DNA of 64,000 bases from JACKJK01 sp046159835 (GTDB lineage: Bacteria > Pseudomonadota > Alphaproteobacteria > Rhizobiales > Tepidamorphaceae). Each line of letters opens with the position of its first letter. Position 1 is the stretch's first letter. The stretch is from positions 186,001-250,000 of the forward strand of contig NZ_JBJXCY010000001.1 of assembly GCF_046159835.1 (NCBI RefSeq). Direction: 5' to 3'. Position numbers and translations under genes: made by a program. Below are positions 31,429 to 40,851 of the stretch, one piece after another. Under the pieces are notes generated by a model. It saw only the letters and a list, made by a program, of their open reading frames with translations. It was not told the origin of the DNA and ran no database searches.

Positions 31429-34026
31429 GTGAACACATCGGAAACATCTCCCGCGCCCGCATTGCCGCCCGTCTTTGCCGAGTGGTTTGCCTCGCGCGGC
31501 TGGTCGCCGCGCCGCCACCAGACGGACCTGCTGGCCGCGCGCGAGCGTGGGGCCTCCGTCCTGCTGATCGCGCCGACGGGCGCGGGCAAGACGTTGGCCG
31601 GGTTCCTGCCGAGCCTGATCGATATCGAGGCACGCCGAGTGAAGTTGAACGATGCCCCGGCCATCTCCTCCATGCGCGAACTGATGGCGGAGGGCGATAC
31701 CGCCGCCGCGCTTGCCGCGCTGAAGGAAGCGCGCGCCGGCAAGTCGCGCCTGCACACGCTCTACATCTCGCCGCTGAAGGCACTGGCCGTCGACATTGCC
31801 CGCAACCTCGAAATGCCCATCGCCGAGATGGGCCTCGACATTCGCGTCGAGACGCGCACCGGCGACACAGGCGGGGCCAAGCGCCAGCGTCAGAAGTCGG
31901 ACCCGCCGGACATTCTGCTCACCACGCCGGAGCAGCTCGCGCTGCTGATCGCCAGCAAGGAGGCGGAGGAACTTTTCGGCGCGCTGAAGACCGTCGTGCT
32001 GGACGAACTGCATGCGCTCGTCACGTCAAAGCGCGGCGACCTGCTGGCGCTGGGCCTGGCGCGGTTGCGCACCTACAGCCCCGGCTTGCGGCTCGTCGGC
32101 CTGTCGGCGACTGTGGCGCACCCCGATGCCCTGCGCCGCTATCTCGTGCCCCAGGCACCCGATACCGAAGCGCTGGCCGATCTCGTCGTTGCGGATCCCG
32201 GTGCGCATCCGGACGTCAGCATTCTGGCCTCCGATGAGCGCGTGCCGTGGTCAGGCCACACCTCCCGCTATGCCATGGGCGATATCTACCGGCTGATTGG
32301 CGAGAACCAGTTGACGCTGGTCTTCGTCAACACACGCAGCCAGGCCGAGATGGTCTTCCAGGAATTGTGGGCGGTGAACGACGACGTGCTGCCCATCGCG
32401 CTGCATCACGGATCGCTGGATGCGGGCCAGCGGCGCAAGGTGGAAGCCGCCATGGCGGCGGGCACGCTGCGCGCGGTGGTGTGCACCTCCACCCTCGACC
32501 TCGGCATCGACTGGGGCGACGTCGACCAGGTCATTCACGTCGGCGCGCCGAAGGGGGCGAGCCGTCTCGCCCAGCGGATCGGCCGCGCCAACCACCGGCT
32601 GGATGAGCCCTCCCGCGCCGTCCTCGTCCCCTCCAACCGGTTCGAGGTGATGGAGTGCCGTGCAGCGGTCGCGGCCCTTGCTGAAGGCGCGCAGGACACC
32701 CCGCCGCTCGGCCCCGGCGCGCTCGACGTGTTGTGCCAGCACGTGCTCGGCTGCGCGGTCGGCGCCGCATTCGATGCCGACCAGTTGTTTGAGGAAGTGC
32801 GCACCGCCTCGCCCTATGCCGCGCTGGACCGCACCACCTTTGACAAGGCTGTGGAGTTCGTCGCGACCGGGGGCTACTCGCTGCGCGCCTACGACCGCCA
32901 CGCCCGCATCCGCCAGCGCAATGATGGCAAGTGGCGTGCTGCCAACCCCAAGGTCGCGCAGACCTACAGGCTCAATGTCGGCACCATCGTCGAGGAGCCC
33001 ATGCTGAAAGTGCGCATGGTGAAATCCGGGCGCGGCACCCCGCGCGGGGGCATGTGGCTCGGCGAGATCGAGGAATGGTTCGTCTCCCAGCTCCAGCCCG
33101 GCGACACCTTCATTTTCGGCGGGCATGTCTTGAGCTTCGTCGGCATCCGCGAGACCGAAGTCTACGTGTCGAAGTCCTTTGCGACCGACCCCAAGATTCC
33201 CTCCTACATGGGCGGGCGTTTCCCGCTCTCGACATACCTCGCCGAGCGCGTGCGCGACATGGTGGCCGACCCGCGCCAGTGGCACCTGATGGGGCCGCAG
33301 GTCGCCGAATGGCTTCGTCTGCAAGCGCTGCGCTCCATCAACCCGGCGCAGGACCAGTTGCTGGTGGAGACATTCCCGCGTGCCGGGCGCAACTACCTCG
33401 TCACCTATCCCTTCGACGGCAGGCTCTGCCACCAGACGCTGGGCATGCTGCTGACCCGGCGGCTGGAGCGCATGGGCGCAAGGCCCATGGGCTTCGTTGC
33501 CAGCGAGTATGCACTCGCAGTGTGGGGGCTGGGCGACCTTTCGCTGATGATCGAGGCAAGCCGCATCCCGCTCGCGGAACTCTTCGACGAGGACATGCTG
33601 GGTGACGACCTGGAAGCTTGGCTGGATGAATCGCTGCTCTTCAAGCGCACCTTCCGCAACTGCGCGACCATCGCCGGGCTGATCGAGCGCCGCCATCCGG
33701 GCAAGGAAAAGACGGGCCGGCAGATGACCGTCTCCTCCGACCTCATCTACGACGTTTTGCGCACGCACGAGCCCGACCACATCCTGCTTCAGGCGACCCG
33801 CAACGACGCCAAGACCGGGCAGCTCGACATCGGCCGCCTCGGCGCGATGCTGTCGCGCACCAAGGGTCGAATCGTGCACAAGTCGCTCGACAGGGTGTCG
33901 CCGCTGGCCGTGCCCGTCCTGCTGGACATCGGGCGCGAATTCATCGCGGGCGAAGCCAACGAGGACCTGCTTGCCGAAGCGACCGACGACCTGATCCGCG
34001 AAGCCATGGGAGACAGTGCACCGTGA
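31429..34026 (+). CDS. ligase-associated DEXH-box helicase (Lhr-core type)
   Basis: An 865-residue superfamily 2 helicase. Walker A is APTGAGKT (K54), the DEXH box is VVLDELHAL near residue 191, motif III is LSATVAHP, and the second RecA domain shows VFVNTRSQAEMV, HHGSLD and RIGRANHR (motif VI). The long C-terminal winged-helix and Lhr-specific domains fill the rest. It belongs to the shorter Lhr-core form found with DNA repair ligases. The start is a GTG at 31429. Its last four bases overlap pdeM (GTGA), indicating coupled translation. Confidence 0.93.
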   Translation: MNTSETSPAPALPPVFAEWFASRGWSPRRHQTDLLAARERGASVLLIAPTGAGKTLAGFLPSLIDIEARRVKLNDAPAISSMRELMAEGDTAAALAALKEARAGKSRLHTLYISPLKALAVDIARNLEMPIAEMGLDIRVETRTGDTGGAKRQRQKSDPPDILLTTPEQLALLIASKEAEELFGALKTVVLDELHALVTSKRGDLLALGLARLRTYSPGLRLVGLSATVAHPDALRRYLVPQAPDTEALADLVVADPGAHPDVSILASDERVPWSGHTSRYAMGDIYRLIGENQLTLVFVNTRSQAEMVFQELWAVNDDVLPIALHHGSLDAGQRRKVEAAMAAGTLRAVVCTSTLDLGIDWGDVDQVIHVGAPKGASRLAQRIGRANHRLDEPSRAVLVPSNRFEVMECRAAVAALAEGAQDTPPLGPGALDVLCQHVLGCAVGAAFDADQLFEEVRTASPYAALDRTTFDKAVEFVATGGYSLRAYDRHARIRQRNDGKWRAANPKVAQTYRLNVGTIVEEPMLKVRMVKSGRGTPRGGMWLGEIEEWFVSQLQPGDTFIFGGHVLSFVGIRETEVYVSKSFATDPKIPSYMGGRFPLSTYLAERVRDMVADPRQWHLMGPQVAEWLRLQALRSINPAQDQLLVETFPRAGRNYLVTYPFDGRLCHQTLGMLLTRRLERMGARPMGFVASEYALAVWGLGDLSLMIEASRIPLAELFDEDMLGDDLEAWLDESLLFKRTFRNCATIAGLIERRHPGKEKTGRQMTVSSDLIYDVLRTHEPDHILLQATRNDAKTGQLDIGRLGAMLSRTKGRIVHKSLDRVSPLAVPVLLDIGREFIAGEANEDLLAEATDDLIREAMGDSAP

Positions 34027-34751
34027 CGATAGCCGCGCTTGACCGACGTGCCGCTGCAGGCGAGCAGGCACCCGCCGTGCTGGAGCTGTGCGGCGAGGCG
34101 TTGCACGTCGACACGTCCGGCGCGGTGTGGTGGCCCGCACAGCGCATGCTGATCGTCGCCGACCTGCATTTCGAGAAGGGCGCTTCGCTCGCCTCGCGCG
34201 GGGTGCTGGTGCCGCCCTACGACACGCTGACGACACTCACCGCGCTGGCCGGCGTCATGGCGCGCTACCGGCCCACAAGCGTCATTGCGCTTGGCGACAG
34301 TTTCCACGACGACCGCGTCAGCGCGAACCTGCCGAAGGTGCTGCGCGACAAGCTGTGCGAACTGGTGGATGGCACGCGCTGGATCTGGGTTGCGGGCAAT
34401 CACGATCCGTCCCCGCCCGAAGGCGTCGGCGGCGAGTTCATCGAGGACGTGACGCTCGGGCCGCTGACCTTCCGCCACGAGCCGAAGGCGGGTGCGTCCT
34501 GGGGCGAGGTCGCAGGTCACCTGCATCCGGCGGCAAGCGTCTCCGTGCGCGGCCGCAGGCTGCGCCGCCGCTGCGCGGCAAGCGATGGGGAGCGGGTGAT
34601 CCTGCCGGCGTTCGGGGCCTATACGGGCGGGCTGAACCTGCGCGAGCGCGCGTTCGACAACCTGTTCAACCGCGAGACCCTCGCCGCATGGATGCTGGGT
34701 AATCGGGCGGTCTACCGCGTGTCGGGGAAACGCCTCGGATATGGGCGCTAG
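34023..34751 (+). CDS. pdeM: ligase-associated metallophosphoesterase PdeM
   Basis: A 242-residue binuclear metallophosphoesterase. Signature blocks are VADLHFEKG (D47, H49), ALGDSFHDDR, VAGNHDPSPP and EVAGHLHPAA (H-x-H), the complete calcineurin-like metal set. Characterised relatives cleave phosphodiesters and belong to the same four-gene repair set. It overlaps the helicase by four bases. The start is GTG at 34023; other starts are possible in the first ten residues. It converges with the TIGR02186 gene. Confidence 0.9.
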   Translation: MTIAALDRRAAAGEQAPAVLELCGEALHVDTSGAVWWPAQRMLIVADLHFEKGASLASRGVLVPPYDTLTTLTALAGVMARYRPTSVIALGDSFHDDRVSANLPKVLRDKLCELVDGTRWIWVAGNHDPSPPEGVGGEFIEDVTLGPLTFRHEPKAGASWGEVAGHLHPAASVSVRGRRLRRRCAASDGERVILPAFGAYTGGLNLRERAFDNLFNRETLAAWMLGNRAVYRVSGKRLGYGR

Positions 34752-34760
34752 GGCCGTCGG

Positions 34761-35546
34761 TCAGCTCTGGCGGAACATCATGCCCGCGAGCCATCCAAGC
34801 GCGATGGCCAGCAGCACGCAGGCGATGCCGTAGAGATACGGGTTGTTTTCCGACAGGTTGAAGACGAGCGCTTCGAAGCCGGTCTTTCGCACGCCGAAAT
34901 GCAGGGATTCTCGGGCCAGCAGCGCGGCATCGCGGAACAGGTAGAGCTCGATCCGGTATGGCCCCGTGCTGATGTTGGAGGGCAGGTGGATGCGCGTTGA
35001 AAAGACCTGCTCGTTGAGGAAGCTGACGCCGGAAGGGGCTTCCGAGAACAATCCGTTGCCGAGCCGCAGCCGCACCAGTGCCGACGCAAAGTTCAGCCGG
35101 TCTTCTTCGCTGACCTGCATGGCGGGGCGGAAGTTGAGATTGGTGAAGCCGATCTCGTAGCGTCGCAGCACAGCTTCATCAGCGATTTCCGCAGACGGCC
35201 GATTGGACTGGATCGCATAGTAGGTCGGCACACCCTGGAAGCGCACGGCGTCGCGGTTGAGCCAGACACCTGCGATCTGTCCCTTTCGGCGCACCACCGG
35301 CCATGCGTCCGGGCCGCGCACCACCACGACGAGATCGTAGGTCCCCGAGCGCCCGACGGTCGCCGCGTCCCGCTCGATGGAGCCGAACAGCGTCAGCGAT
35401 GCGCCGGTGAAGTTGGACTGGATGAAGACGGTTTCCTGCGACAGTGCCGCAACGAGACCCTCGGCGCGCGCGCCGTTCATGCCGGACGCGAACAGCGTCG
35501 CGACAAGCGCCAGCGCGGCGAGCGCACATTTGACGAACGCGCTCAT
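34761..35546 (-). CDS. TIGR02186 family membrane-anchored periplasmic protein
   Basis: A 261-residue protein with a signal peptide (cut after about GARA, residue 28), a beta-rich periplasmic domain (about 30-230) and one C-terminal membrane helix (about 236-256). Conserved segments are QETVFIQSNFTGASLTLFG, VVVRGPDAWPVVRRKG and GVWLNRD. Members of this family occur next to TauE/SafE permeases, exactly as here: the genes overlap by four bases and this one is downstream. It is probably an accessory of that permease. No catalytic residues are evident. Confidence 0.88.
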   Translation of the reverse strand: MSAFVKCALAALALVATLFASGMNGARAEGLVAALSQETVFIQSNFTGASLTLFGSIERDAATVGRSGTYDLVVVVRGPDAWPVVRRKGQIAGVWLNRDAVRFQGVPTYYAIQSNRPSAEIADEAVLRRYEIGFTNLNFRPAMQVSEEDRLNFASALVRLRLGNGLFSEAPSGVSFLNEQVFSTRIHLPSNISTGPYRIELYLFRDAALLARESLHFGVRKTGFEALVFNLSENNPYLYGIACVLLAIALGWLAGMMFRQS

Positions 35547-36475
35547 GCGAAAAGGCTCGCGGCGATGGAGGTGACCGAGAACGGGTCTTCCGGTGTCGCG
35601 ACCAGCCGCAGCACGAGACGCGCACAGACCGCCAGCACCAGCAATGCCAGAAGGGCGCGCAATTCATCGGCCTTGAGTTTCTGTCCGGCCTGCACGCCGA
35701 TTTGTGCGCCGAGAACCGACGCGGTCATCAGCAGCATGGCCAGCACCACATCGACGGTGCCATTGGCGATGGCGTGCATCAGCGTGGTGGCACCGGCCAC
35801 GAACACGATCTGGAACAGCGAGGTGCCGATGACGACGTTTGTCGGCACACGCAGCAGGTAGATCATCGCCGGGACCATGATGAACCCGCCGCCGACACCC
35901 ATGATGGCCGAGAGCAGCCCGACGGCCCCGCCGAGCCCCATCACCGGGAAGATACTGATGTAGAGCTTGGAGCGCTTGAAGCGCATCTTGAGCGGCAGCT
36001 TCTCCGCCCAGCCGTGCTGGCCCGAGCGGCGGAAGGACAGCGGACGGCCCTTCCTGCGGTTGGCGATGGCGCGGATGCTTTCAAACATCATCAGCGAGCC
36101 GATGATGCCGAGAAAGATCACGTAGAAGAGCGCAATGACCGTATCGAGATAGCCAAGCTGGCGCAGGATGCGGAACGCGTAGACGCCGATGGCGGCACCG
36201 ATCAGGCCGCCAATGAGCAGGATCAGTCCCAAGTCACGATCGACCGCATTCCGCCGCCAATGCGCCAGCATGCCCGAGACAGACGATGCGATGACCTGGT
36301 TTGCGCCGGTCGCCACCGCGACCGCAGGCGAGATACCCGCGAAGATCAGCAGCGGCGTGATGAGGAAGCCGCCGCCGATGCCGAACATGCCCGCAAGCAC
36401 GCCGACGGCCGCACCCATGCCGAAGATCGTCAGCGCGTTGACGGTCACTTCGGCGATTGGGAGGTAGATTTCCAT
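35543..36475 (-). CDS. sulfite exporter TauE/SafE family permease
   Basis: A 310-residue inner-membrane protein with about eight helices in two repeats. Each repeat begins with a glycine-rich GxGGGF element: AGMFGIGGGFLITPLLIFAG near residue 25 and AIMGVGGGFIMVPAMIYLL near residue 190. The cytosolic loop between them is basic. The family exports sulfite, sulfoacetate or related organosulfur anions. It is the first gene of a two-gene unit with TIGR02186 (ATGA overlap). The start is the ATG at 36475. The substrate is not determined by sequence. Confidence 0.9.
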   Translation of the reverse strand: MEIYLPIAEVTVNALTIFGMGAAVGVLAGMFGIGGGFLITPLLIFAGISPAVAVATGANQVIASSVSGMLAHWRRNAVDRDLGLILLIGGLIGAAIGVYAFRILRQLGYLDTVIALFYVIFLGIIGSLMMFESIRAIANRRKGRPLSFRRSGQHGWAEKLPLKMRFKRSKLYISIFPVMGLGGAVGLLSAIMGVGGGFIMVPAMIYLLRVPTNVVIGTSLFQIVFVAGATTLMHAIANGTVDVVLAMLLMTASVLGAQIGVQAGQKLKADELRALLALLVLAVCARLVLRLVATPEDPFSVTSIAASLFA

Positions 36476-36670
36476 CGGTCGCTTGGAATCCGGCTGATGC
36501 AGTCAAGCCCCGCAGCCCCTTTTTGAGGGGGTGCGAGGTGTGGAGGGTCCTGCCCAACCGATAAACGCCTGTTTGGCTACAGGTTCAAGTCGTGCAGTGG
36601 AAACAGGACTGTTGACCCCTTAACGGGTGCGCCGGTGTTGCCCGGTTGCCACCCGCAGTCCAGGGGTTGC

Positions 36671-39600
36671 TCAGCCGGTCGATTTCTTGAGCGTGGTCAA
36701 CAGGTCCGGTGTCGCGATGCCGGTCGGGATCATCCCGTTCGCCGTCTGGAAGGACTTGATGGCGTCGCGCGTGCGCGGCCCCATCACGCCGTCCGAAGGT
36801 CCGGCCTCGTATCCAAGCTGGTTCAGCATCGTCTGCGCGGCGCGCACCACGATCTTCGGGTCGAGCGCGTCGTCGATTGCAGCGCTTTCCCAGGAGCCGG
36901 ATGCCTTCACAAAGTTGGCACTCTCAACTAGCGGGGTCGCTTCCCAGGTCCGGGCCATGCGCTTGGCGATCGCGAGATCTTCCGGCGGCAGCGCATTTGC
37001 GGTTTCGTCACGCTTGGTGCCGGCTTCGCCGTCGCCCTGCGAGGCGGCGATGGCAAACCACTTGTAGGCTTCCTTCTGGTCGGCCTCGATGCCAAGCCCG
37101 CGCGAATAGAGGATGCCGAGGTTGAACTGGCTGTCGCGCAGGCCGTGCTCCGCAGCCTGGCGGAACCACCGGGCGGCGGCGTCGAAATCGGCTTCGCCCT
37201 TGGCACCCTGCGCGTTCAGCACGGCCAGGTTGTGCATGGCCTTGCGGTTGCCCTGATCGGCGGCGCGCATGTACCACATCTCGGCCATGGCGACGTCGCG
37301 GGTCACGCCGTGGCCCTTCTCATAGAGGCTGCCGAGACGATACTGAGCCGGCGCAAGACCCTGCGCGGCCGCGCGCTGGTACCAGTCCGCAGCGGCCTTC
37401 AGGTCCTGTCCGACGCCACGGCCCTGCGTGTAGCGCGAGGCGACCTCGAACTGCGCGGCGGAATCGCCTTCGATGGCGGCGCGGCGCAGGCCGTCCGGGC
37501 CGATGGCCGCGGGCAGCTCGGTAAGTGCCGCTTCAAGCGACTTCACGGTGTCCTCGGTCGACTGTTTGTCGAGACGCGGACCCTTGTTGATGGAGCCGGT
37601 GGTCATGTCGATGACGCGCGGCTGCTGGGACGGCGCCTGGCTCATGGACGGCGTGGCGGCATCCTCGGAAGCCGGTTCCGGTGCCTCCTCGGCAGCGGCC
37701 GGCTCGTCCATGACAGGCTCGCCACCTTCGACGGTGTCGACGGGCGCAGCCGTCATGCCTGTCTCGGCGGGCGTCGTGGCAGACCGTTCGTCGCTGGCCG
37801 CCGGTTCGTCCGGTGCGACCTGCTGCGTCGGCTCGGCTTCCGCCGGGGCGAGGGCTTCCGGGGCAGCATCGTCGAGCGCGGAGGGTTCGGCGTCGAGCAT
37901 CGGCGTCGCGTTGCTCTCGACCATGGCGTCGGAGGCGGTCTCGTCGCCGGACGAGATCATGTTGTAGAGCTTCAGCGACCCGACCACGAGGATCAGGGCT
38001 GCCGAGATCATGACGATGGACTTGCGCGCCTTCGGCTTCGACTTCGATCCGGCGGTTATGGAGCGGCCATCACCTTCAGCAGAGGCCTTCTGGGCAGCGC
38101 GGCGCGCGGCGGCGATGAAATCCTGCCGGTCCGCGTCGCTGGCCCGCTCGGAGGCCGGCATTGGGTCGGGGCGCGGCTTGCGGGTCGGCTCGTGCGGGGC
38201 GAGGGCGGACGGCGGCGCGATCGGGAAATCGTCGTCGTCGTCGTCGCTGTCGGCGAGTTCCGGGTCCATCGGCATCTGCGCGTCGACGGGCAGCGGTGCA
38301 TCTGCGGCCTCGTCGCGCATGGAACTGTCGGAAATCCGCTCGGCCGGCGCGGCCAGCACGTCGGCGATCTCCGCGCGCTCGGCGTCGAGGTCGAGGCGCG
38401 GCGCGGCAAGCGCTGCCATATCCTGCGTATGCGCGGCCTGCTCGGGTTCGAACAGGTCGGAATCGTCAACGTCCGGCTCTTCGTCCAGCGCGGCGGCTGC
38501 CGTCGGCGAAATGGCGTACATCGTGTCCGGGGCGGCGCGCCGAACAACGCCCTGCACCTCTTCGGACTCGGCATCGCCGAGCCGGTCCACGATTGTCGTC
38601 AGCACGTCGCGCATCACCTCGAGCGTCTGCTCGGTGCGGCTGTTGGACTGCTCGCTCGCGGAGCGAAGCGCATTCAACTCGTGCTTCAGGTTGTTGATGC
38701 TCATCGTGTCGGCGCTGTTGGCGCCGTTCCGGCTCATGCCGGCCACGACTTCCTGCGCTGCATGCTGGGCGGCATCGATGGCGCTGGTGCGCACCTGCTC
38801 CACGCGGCGAACGAGTTCGCCCATCGCCTGGTCGATATTCGTGCCCGACGGACGCAGCCTGTCGGAGGCTTCCAGCATTTCCGCAAGACGCGCCACCTGC
38901 GTGGCGAGTTCGTTCAGGGCCTGCGGCGAGTCGCCGACATTGCCGTTGGCGGAGATGGTTTCGATGCGCTCGGCGAGTTCGGCGAACCGCTCCAGCATGG
39001 CATCGAGGATCTCGGCATCCATGCCGCAGCTTCCGCCGCCGCCGCCGGGCTTGGCCGCGATTTCATCAAGGCGCGACTGGATCGCGTCGAAGACGGCCGG
39101 GTCCGTGCCGCCTGCCGGCGACAAGGTCGAGATTTGCTCGGCGATGGTGTCGATGCGCGCCTGAAGCGATTCCAGAACCTGCGTGTCGTTGTGGGAGGAC
39201 AGCTCGTCCAGGCGATGGTTCATCTTGTCAAACTGCATCGCGATGGAATTCAGCGCCTGCGGGCCGGCTTCGGCGCGGGCGCGGATTTCGCCGCCCAGTT
39301 CGGCAAGCTGGCTCTCGATCGCGCCAAACCCCTGTGTGGCGGAGGGGTTCGATCCAGCGGCAGCCGCGATGTCCTCGATACGCTGCGTCAGTGCGTCGAG
39401 CTTGGCGGCGAGCCCGGCGGTCGCATCGCGCTCGTTGGAATGGGAAACAGCGGTCGCGACCTCCTGCAGCCGGGTTTCCAGCGGCTCCAGGTCGACCGGC
39501 TTGTTCATGGCCGCCATGCGGGTCAGCGCCTCGCGCAGGGCCGAGATGTTGGTGTTGGTGCCCTGTTCGACCTTGCCGGCGAGGTCGCGGAGTTCCTTGC

Positions 39601-40564
39601 GGATCTCCATCAGCTCGCCGCGCGTGGCGGTGTCGAGCTGGCCGGACAGGTTTTCAAGCCGCTGTTCGACGGCGCTGCTGATCTGGCCGGAGGCATTTTC
39701 AACGCGGGCCTGAAGCTGGGCGATGTCGCCGCGCAGCTTGCCGATTTCCTCGGCACGGTCGGTTTCGGTGGCAATCGGCGCGGGCTGTGCGTCGAGGTCG
39801 CGCTGGCGCTTGAGAATCTGGGACACGGCATTGTCGATCATGCCGATCTTCTTGGTCAGCACCGGGTCGGTGGCGGAAACCAACTTGGAACTCGGCGTCG
39901 AGGCGAGGCGGGCATGGGCCACCGCGCGCGGCTCTTCGCCGAGCTTGCGCGTCATCGCTTCGAGCTTGGCTTCCAGGCGCTTCGTCTGGGAGGCGATGGC
40001 GTCACCCTGTGCGCCCTTGGCCGGCTCCTGCCGGGACTTCAGCTGCCGGGAAATGTCGTCGAGGCGGCGCTCCAGCCGTGCAACACCGGGATCGGTCTGA
40101 TGGGTGGGCTTCTGCGCCGCCGACATGCTGGCCGACAGGCGGTCCAGCCGGCGGCCGATTTCCTTCATGGCGTCGGAGGCGGCATTCCGGCTGATCGGCA
40201 GGTCTTCGCCGACCACGCGTGCAAGCCCGCCGGCGAGGCCGCGTCCGCCGCGCCCGCCGCTGTTCATTGCACTTTGCAGGTCGCGGACGAGGCGGTCGCC
40301 TTCGGCATCGCGCGCCTTGCCACCGCGCGAGGCGGTGTCTTCCAGCATTGATTCGATTGAGTCGAGTCGGTGCGACAGCAGCCGCATGGCAGTGGCATCG
40401 TCGGTGGCCGGGCGACGGACAGAGGAAAAGTCCACGTCTGCCTCATCCAGGGCTTCGTCGTCGAACAGCGTGTCGATCCATTCTTCAAGCGAAAGGCCGG
40501 CTTCCCGCGCCGCCGCACGCGCCGCTCGCTTGAAATTCTTCTGCCTTGCCGAACTGTAGGCCAT
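36671..40564 (-). CDS. podJ: PodJ-like polar organiser with Sel1 repeats and a peptidoglycan-binding domain
   Basis: A 1297-residue protein. A cytosolic N-terminus with AAREAGLSLEEWID leads into a very long coiled-coil region (about residues 60-700), an acidic linker, one membrane helix near 848-868, and a proline/alanine/glutamate-rich periplasmic linker. Next are four or so Sel1-like repeats (about 1031-1196, with AQFEVASRYTQGRGVGQDLK and AQYRLGSLYEKGHGVTRDVA) and a C-terminal peptidoglycan-binding domain (ending GPRTRDAIKSFQTANG). This is the architecture of PodJ, the cell-pole scaffold of Caulobacter and Agrobacterium. I chose the ATG at 40564. The symbol rests on architecture, so paralogues are possible. 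Confidence 0.8.
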   Translation of the reverse strand: MAYSSARQKNFKRAARAAAREAGLSLEEWIDTLFDDEALDEADVDFSSVRRPATDDATAMRLLSHRLDSIESMLEDTASRGGKARDAEGDRLVRDLQSAMNSGGRGGRGLAGGLARVVGEDLPISRNAASDAMKEIGRRLDRLSASMSAAQKPTHQTDPGVARLERRLDDISRQLKSRQEPAKGAQGDAIASQTKRLEAKLEAMTRKLGEEPRAVAHARLASTPSSKLVSATDPVLTKKIGMIDNAVSQILKRQRDLDAQPAPIATETDRAEEIGKLRGDIAQLQARVENASGQISSAVEQRLENLSGQLDTATRGELMEIRKELRDLAGKVEQGTNTNISALREALTRMAAMNKPVDLEPLETRLQEVATAVSHSNERDATAGLAAKLDALTQRIEDIAAAAGSNPSATQGFGAIESQLAELGGEIRARAEAGPQALNSIAMQFDKMNHRLDELSSHNDTQVLESLQARIDTIAEQISTLSPAGGTDPAVFDAIQSRLDEIAAKPGGGGGSCGMDAEILDAMLERFAELAERIETISANGNVGDSPQALNELATQVARLAEMLEASDRLRPSGTNIDQAMGELVRRVEQVRTSAIDAAQHAAQEVVAGMSRNGANSADTMSINNLKHELNALRSASEQSNSRTEQTLEVMRDVLTTIVDRLGDAESEEVQGVVRRAAPDTMYAISPTAAAALDEEPDVDDSDLFEPEQAAHTQDMAALAAPRLDLDAERAEIADVLAAPAERISDSSMRDEAADAPLPVDAQMPMDPELADSDDDDDDFPIAPPSALAPHEPTRKPRPDPMPASERASDADRQDFIAAARRAAQKASAEGDGRSITAGSKSKPKARKSIVMISAALILVVGSLKLYNMISSGDETASDAMVESNATPMLDAEPSALDDAAPEALAPAEAEPTQQVAPDEPAASDERSATTPAETGMTAAPVDTVEGGEPVMDEPAAAEEAPEPASEDAATPSMSQAPSQQPRVIDMTTGSINKGPRLDKQSTEDTVKSLEAALTELPAAIGPDGLRRAAIEGDSAAQFEVASRYTQGRGVGQDLKAAADWYQRAAAQGLAPAQYRLGSLYEKGHGVTRDVAMAEMWYMRAADQGNRKAMHNLAVLNAQGAKGEADFDAAARWFRQAAEHGLRDSQFNLGILYSRGLGIEADQKEAYKWFAIAASQGDGEAGTKRDETANALPPEDLAIAKRMARTWEATPLVESANFVKASGSWESAAIDDALDPKIVVRAAQTMLNQLGYEAGPSDGVMGPRTRDAIKSFQTANGMIPTGIATPDLLTTLKKSTG

Positions 40565-40786
40565 ACCGATTACTCTTTGTGTCTCGCGGCGGGTGCGGAG
40601 CTCCGTGGCCGAATTCGTCAGAGCCCGCGCATGCAACACGCCTTACTGCGCCAAGGCAGATCATTAACGTTCATGGTAAATGGACAGTTAAGCGGGATTT
40701 GGTGGCTGATCCAGGCGCGTCCGGGTGGTGGAACACATGCACCCCTCGGCGCGTTGACTTCGACCGCAACAGGCGCGTATGCGAGC

Positions 40787-40808
40787 TTACGTTCACGTAA
40801 TTGTGAAC
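40787..40808. promoter_or_regulatory. overlapping palindromes in the MerR gene promoter
   Basis: TTACGT-TC-ACGTAA (40787-40800) is a perfect palindrome and overlaps GTTCAC-GTAATT-GTGAAC (40791-40808), also perfect. TTGACG-CAAG-CGTAAG follows directly downstream and resembles the first. The MerR start codon is 44 bases downstream. These are likely operators of the MerR protein for itself and possibly the operon. Confidence 0.55.
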
Positions 40809-40851
40809 TAATTGACGCAAGCGTAAGATTGTGGTCTCGATGGAGGAAACG

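Noticed and set aside
37145..40351. A 1068-codon forward frame opposite podJ
   Set aside because: It has glycine/arginine/histidine runs without domains; the reverse frame has coiled coil, membrane helix and Sel1 repeats.
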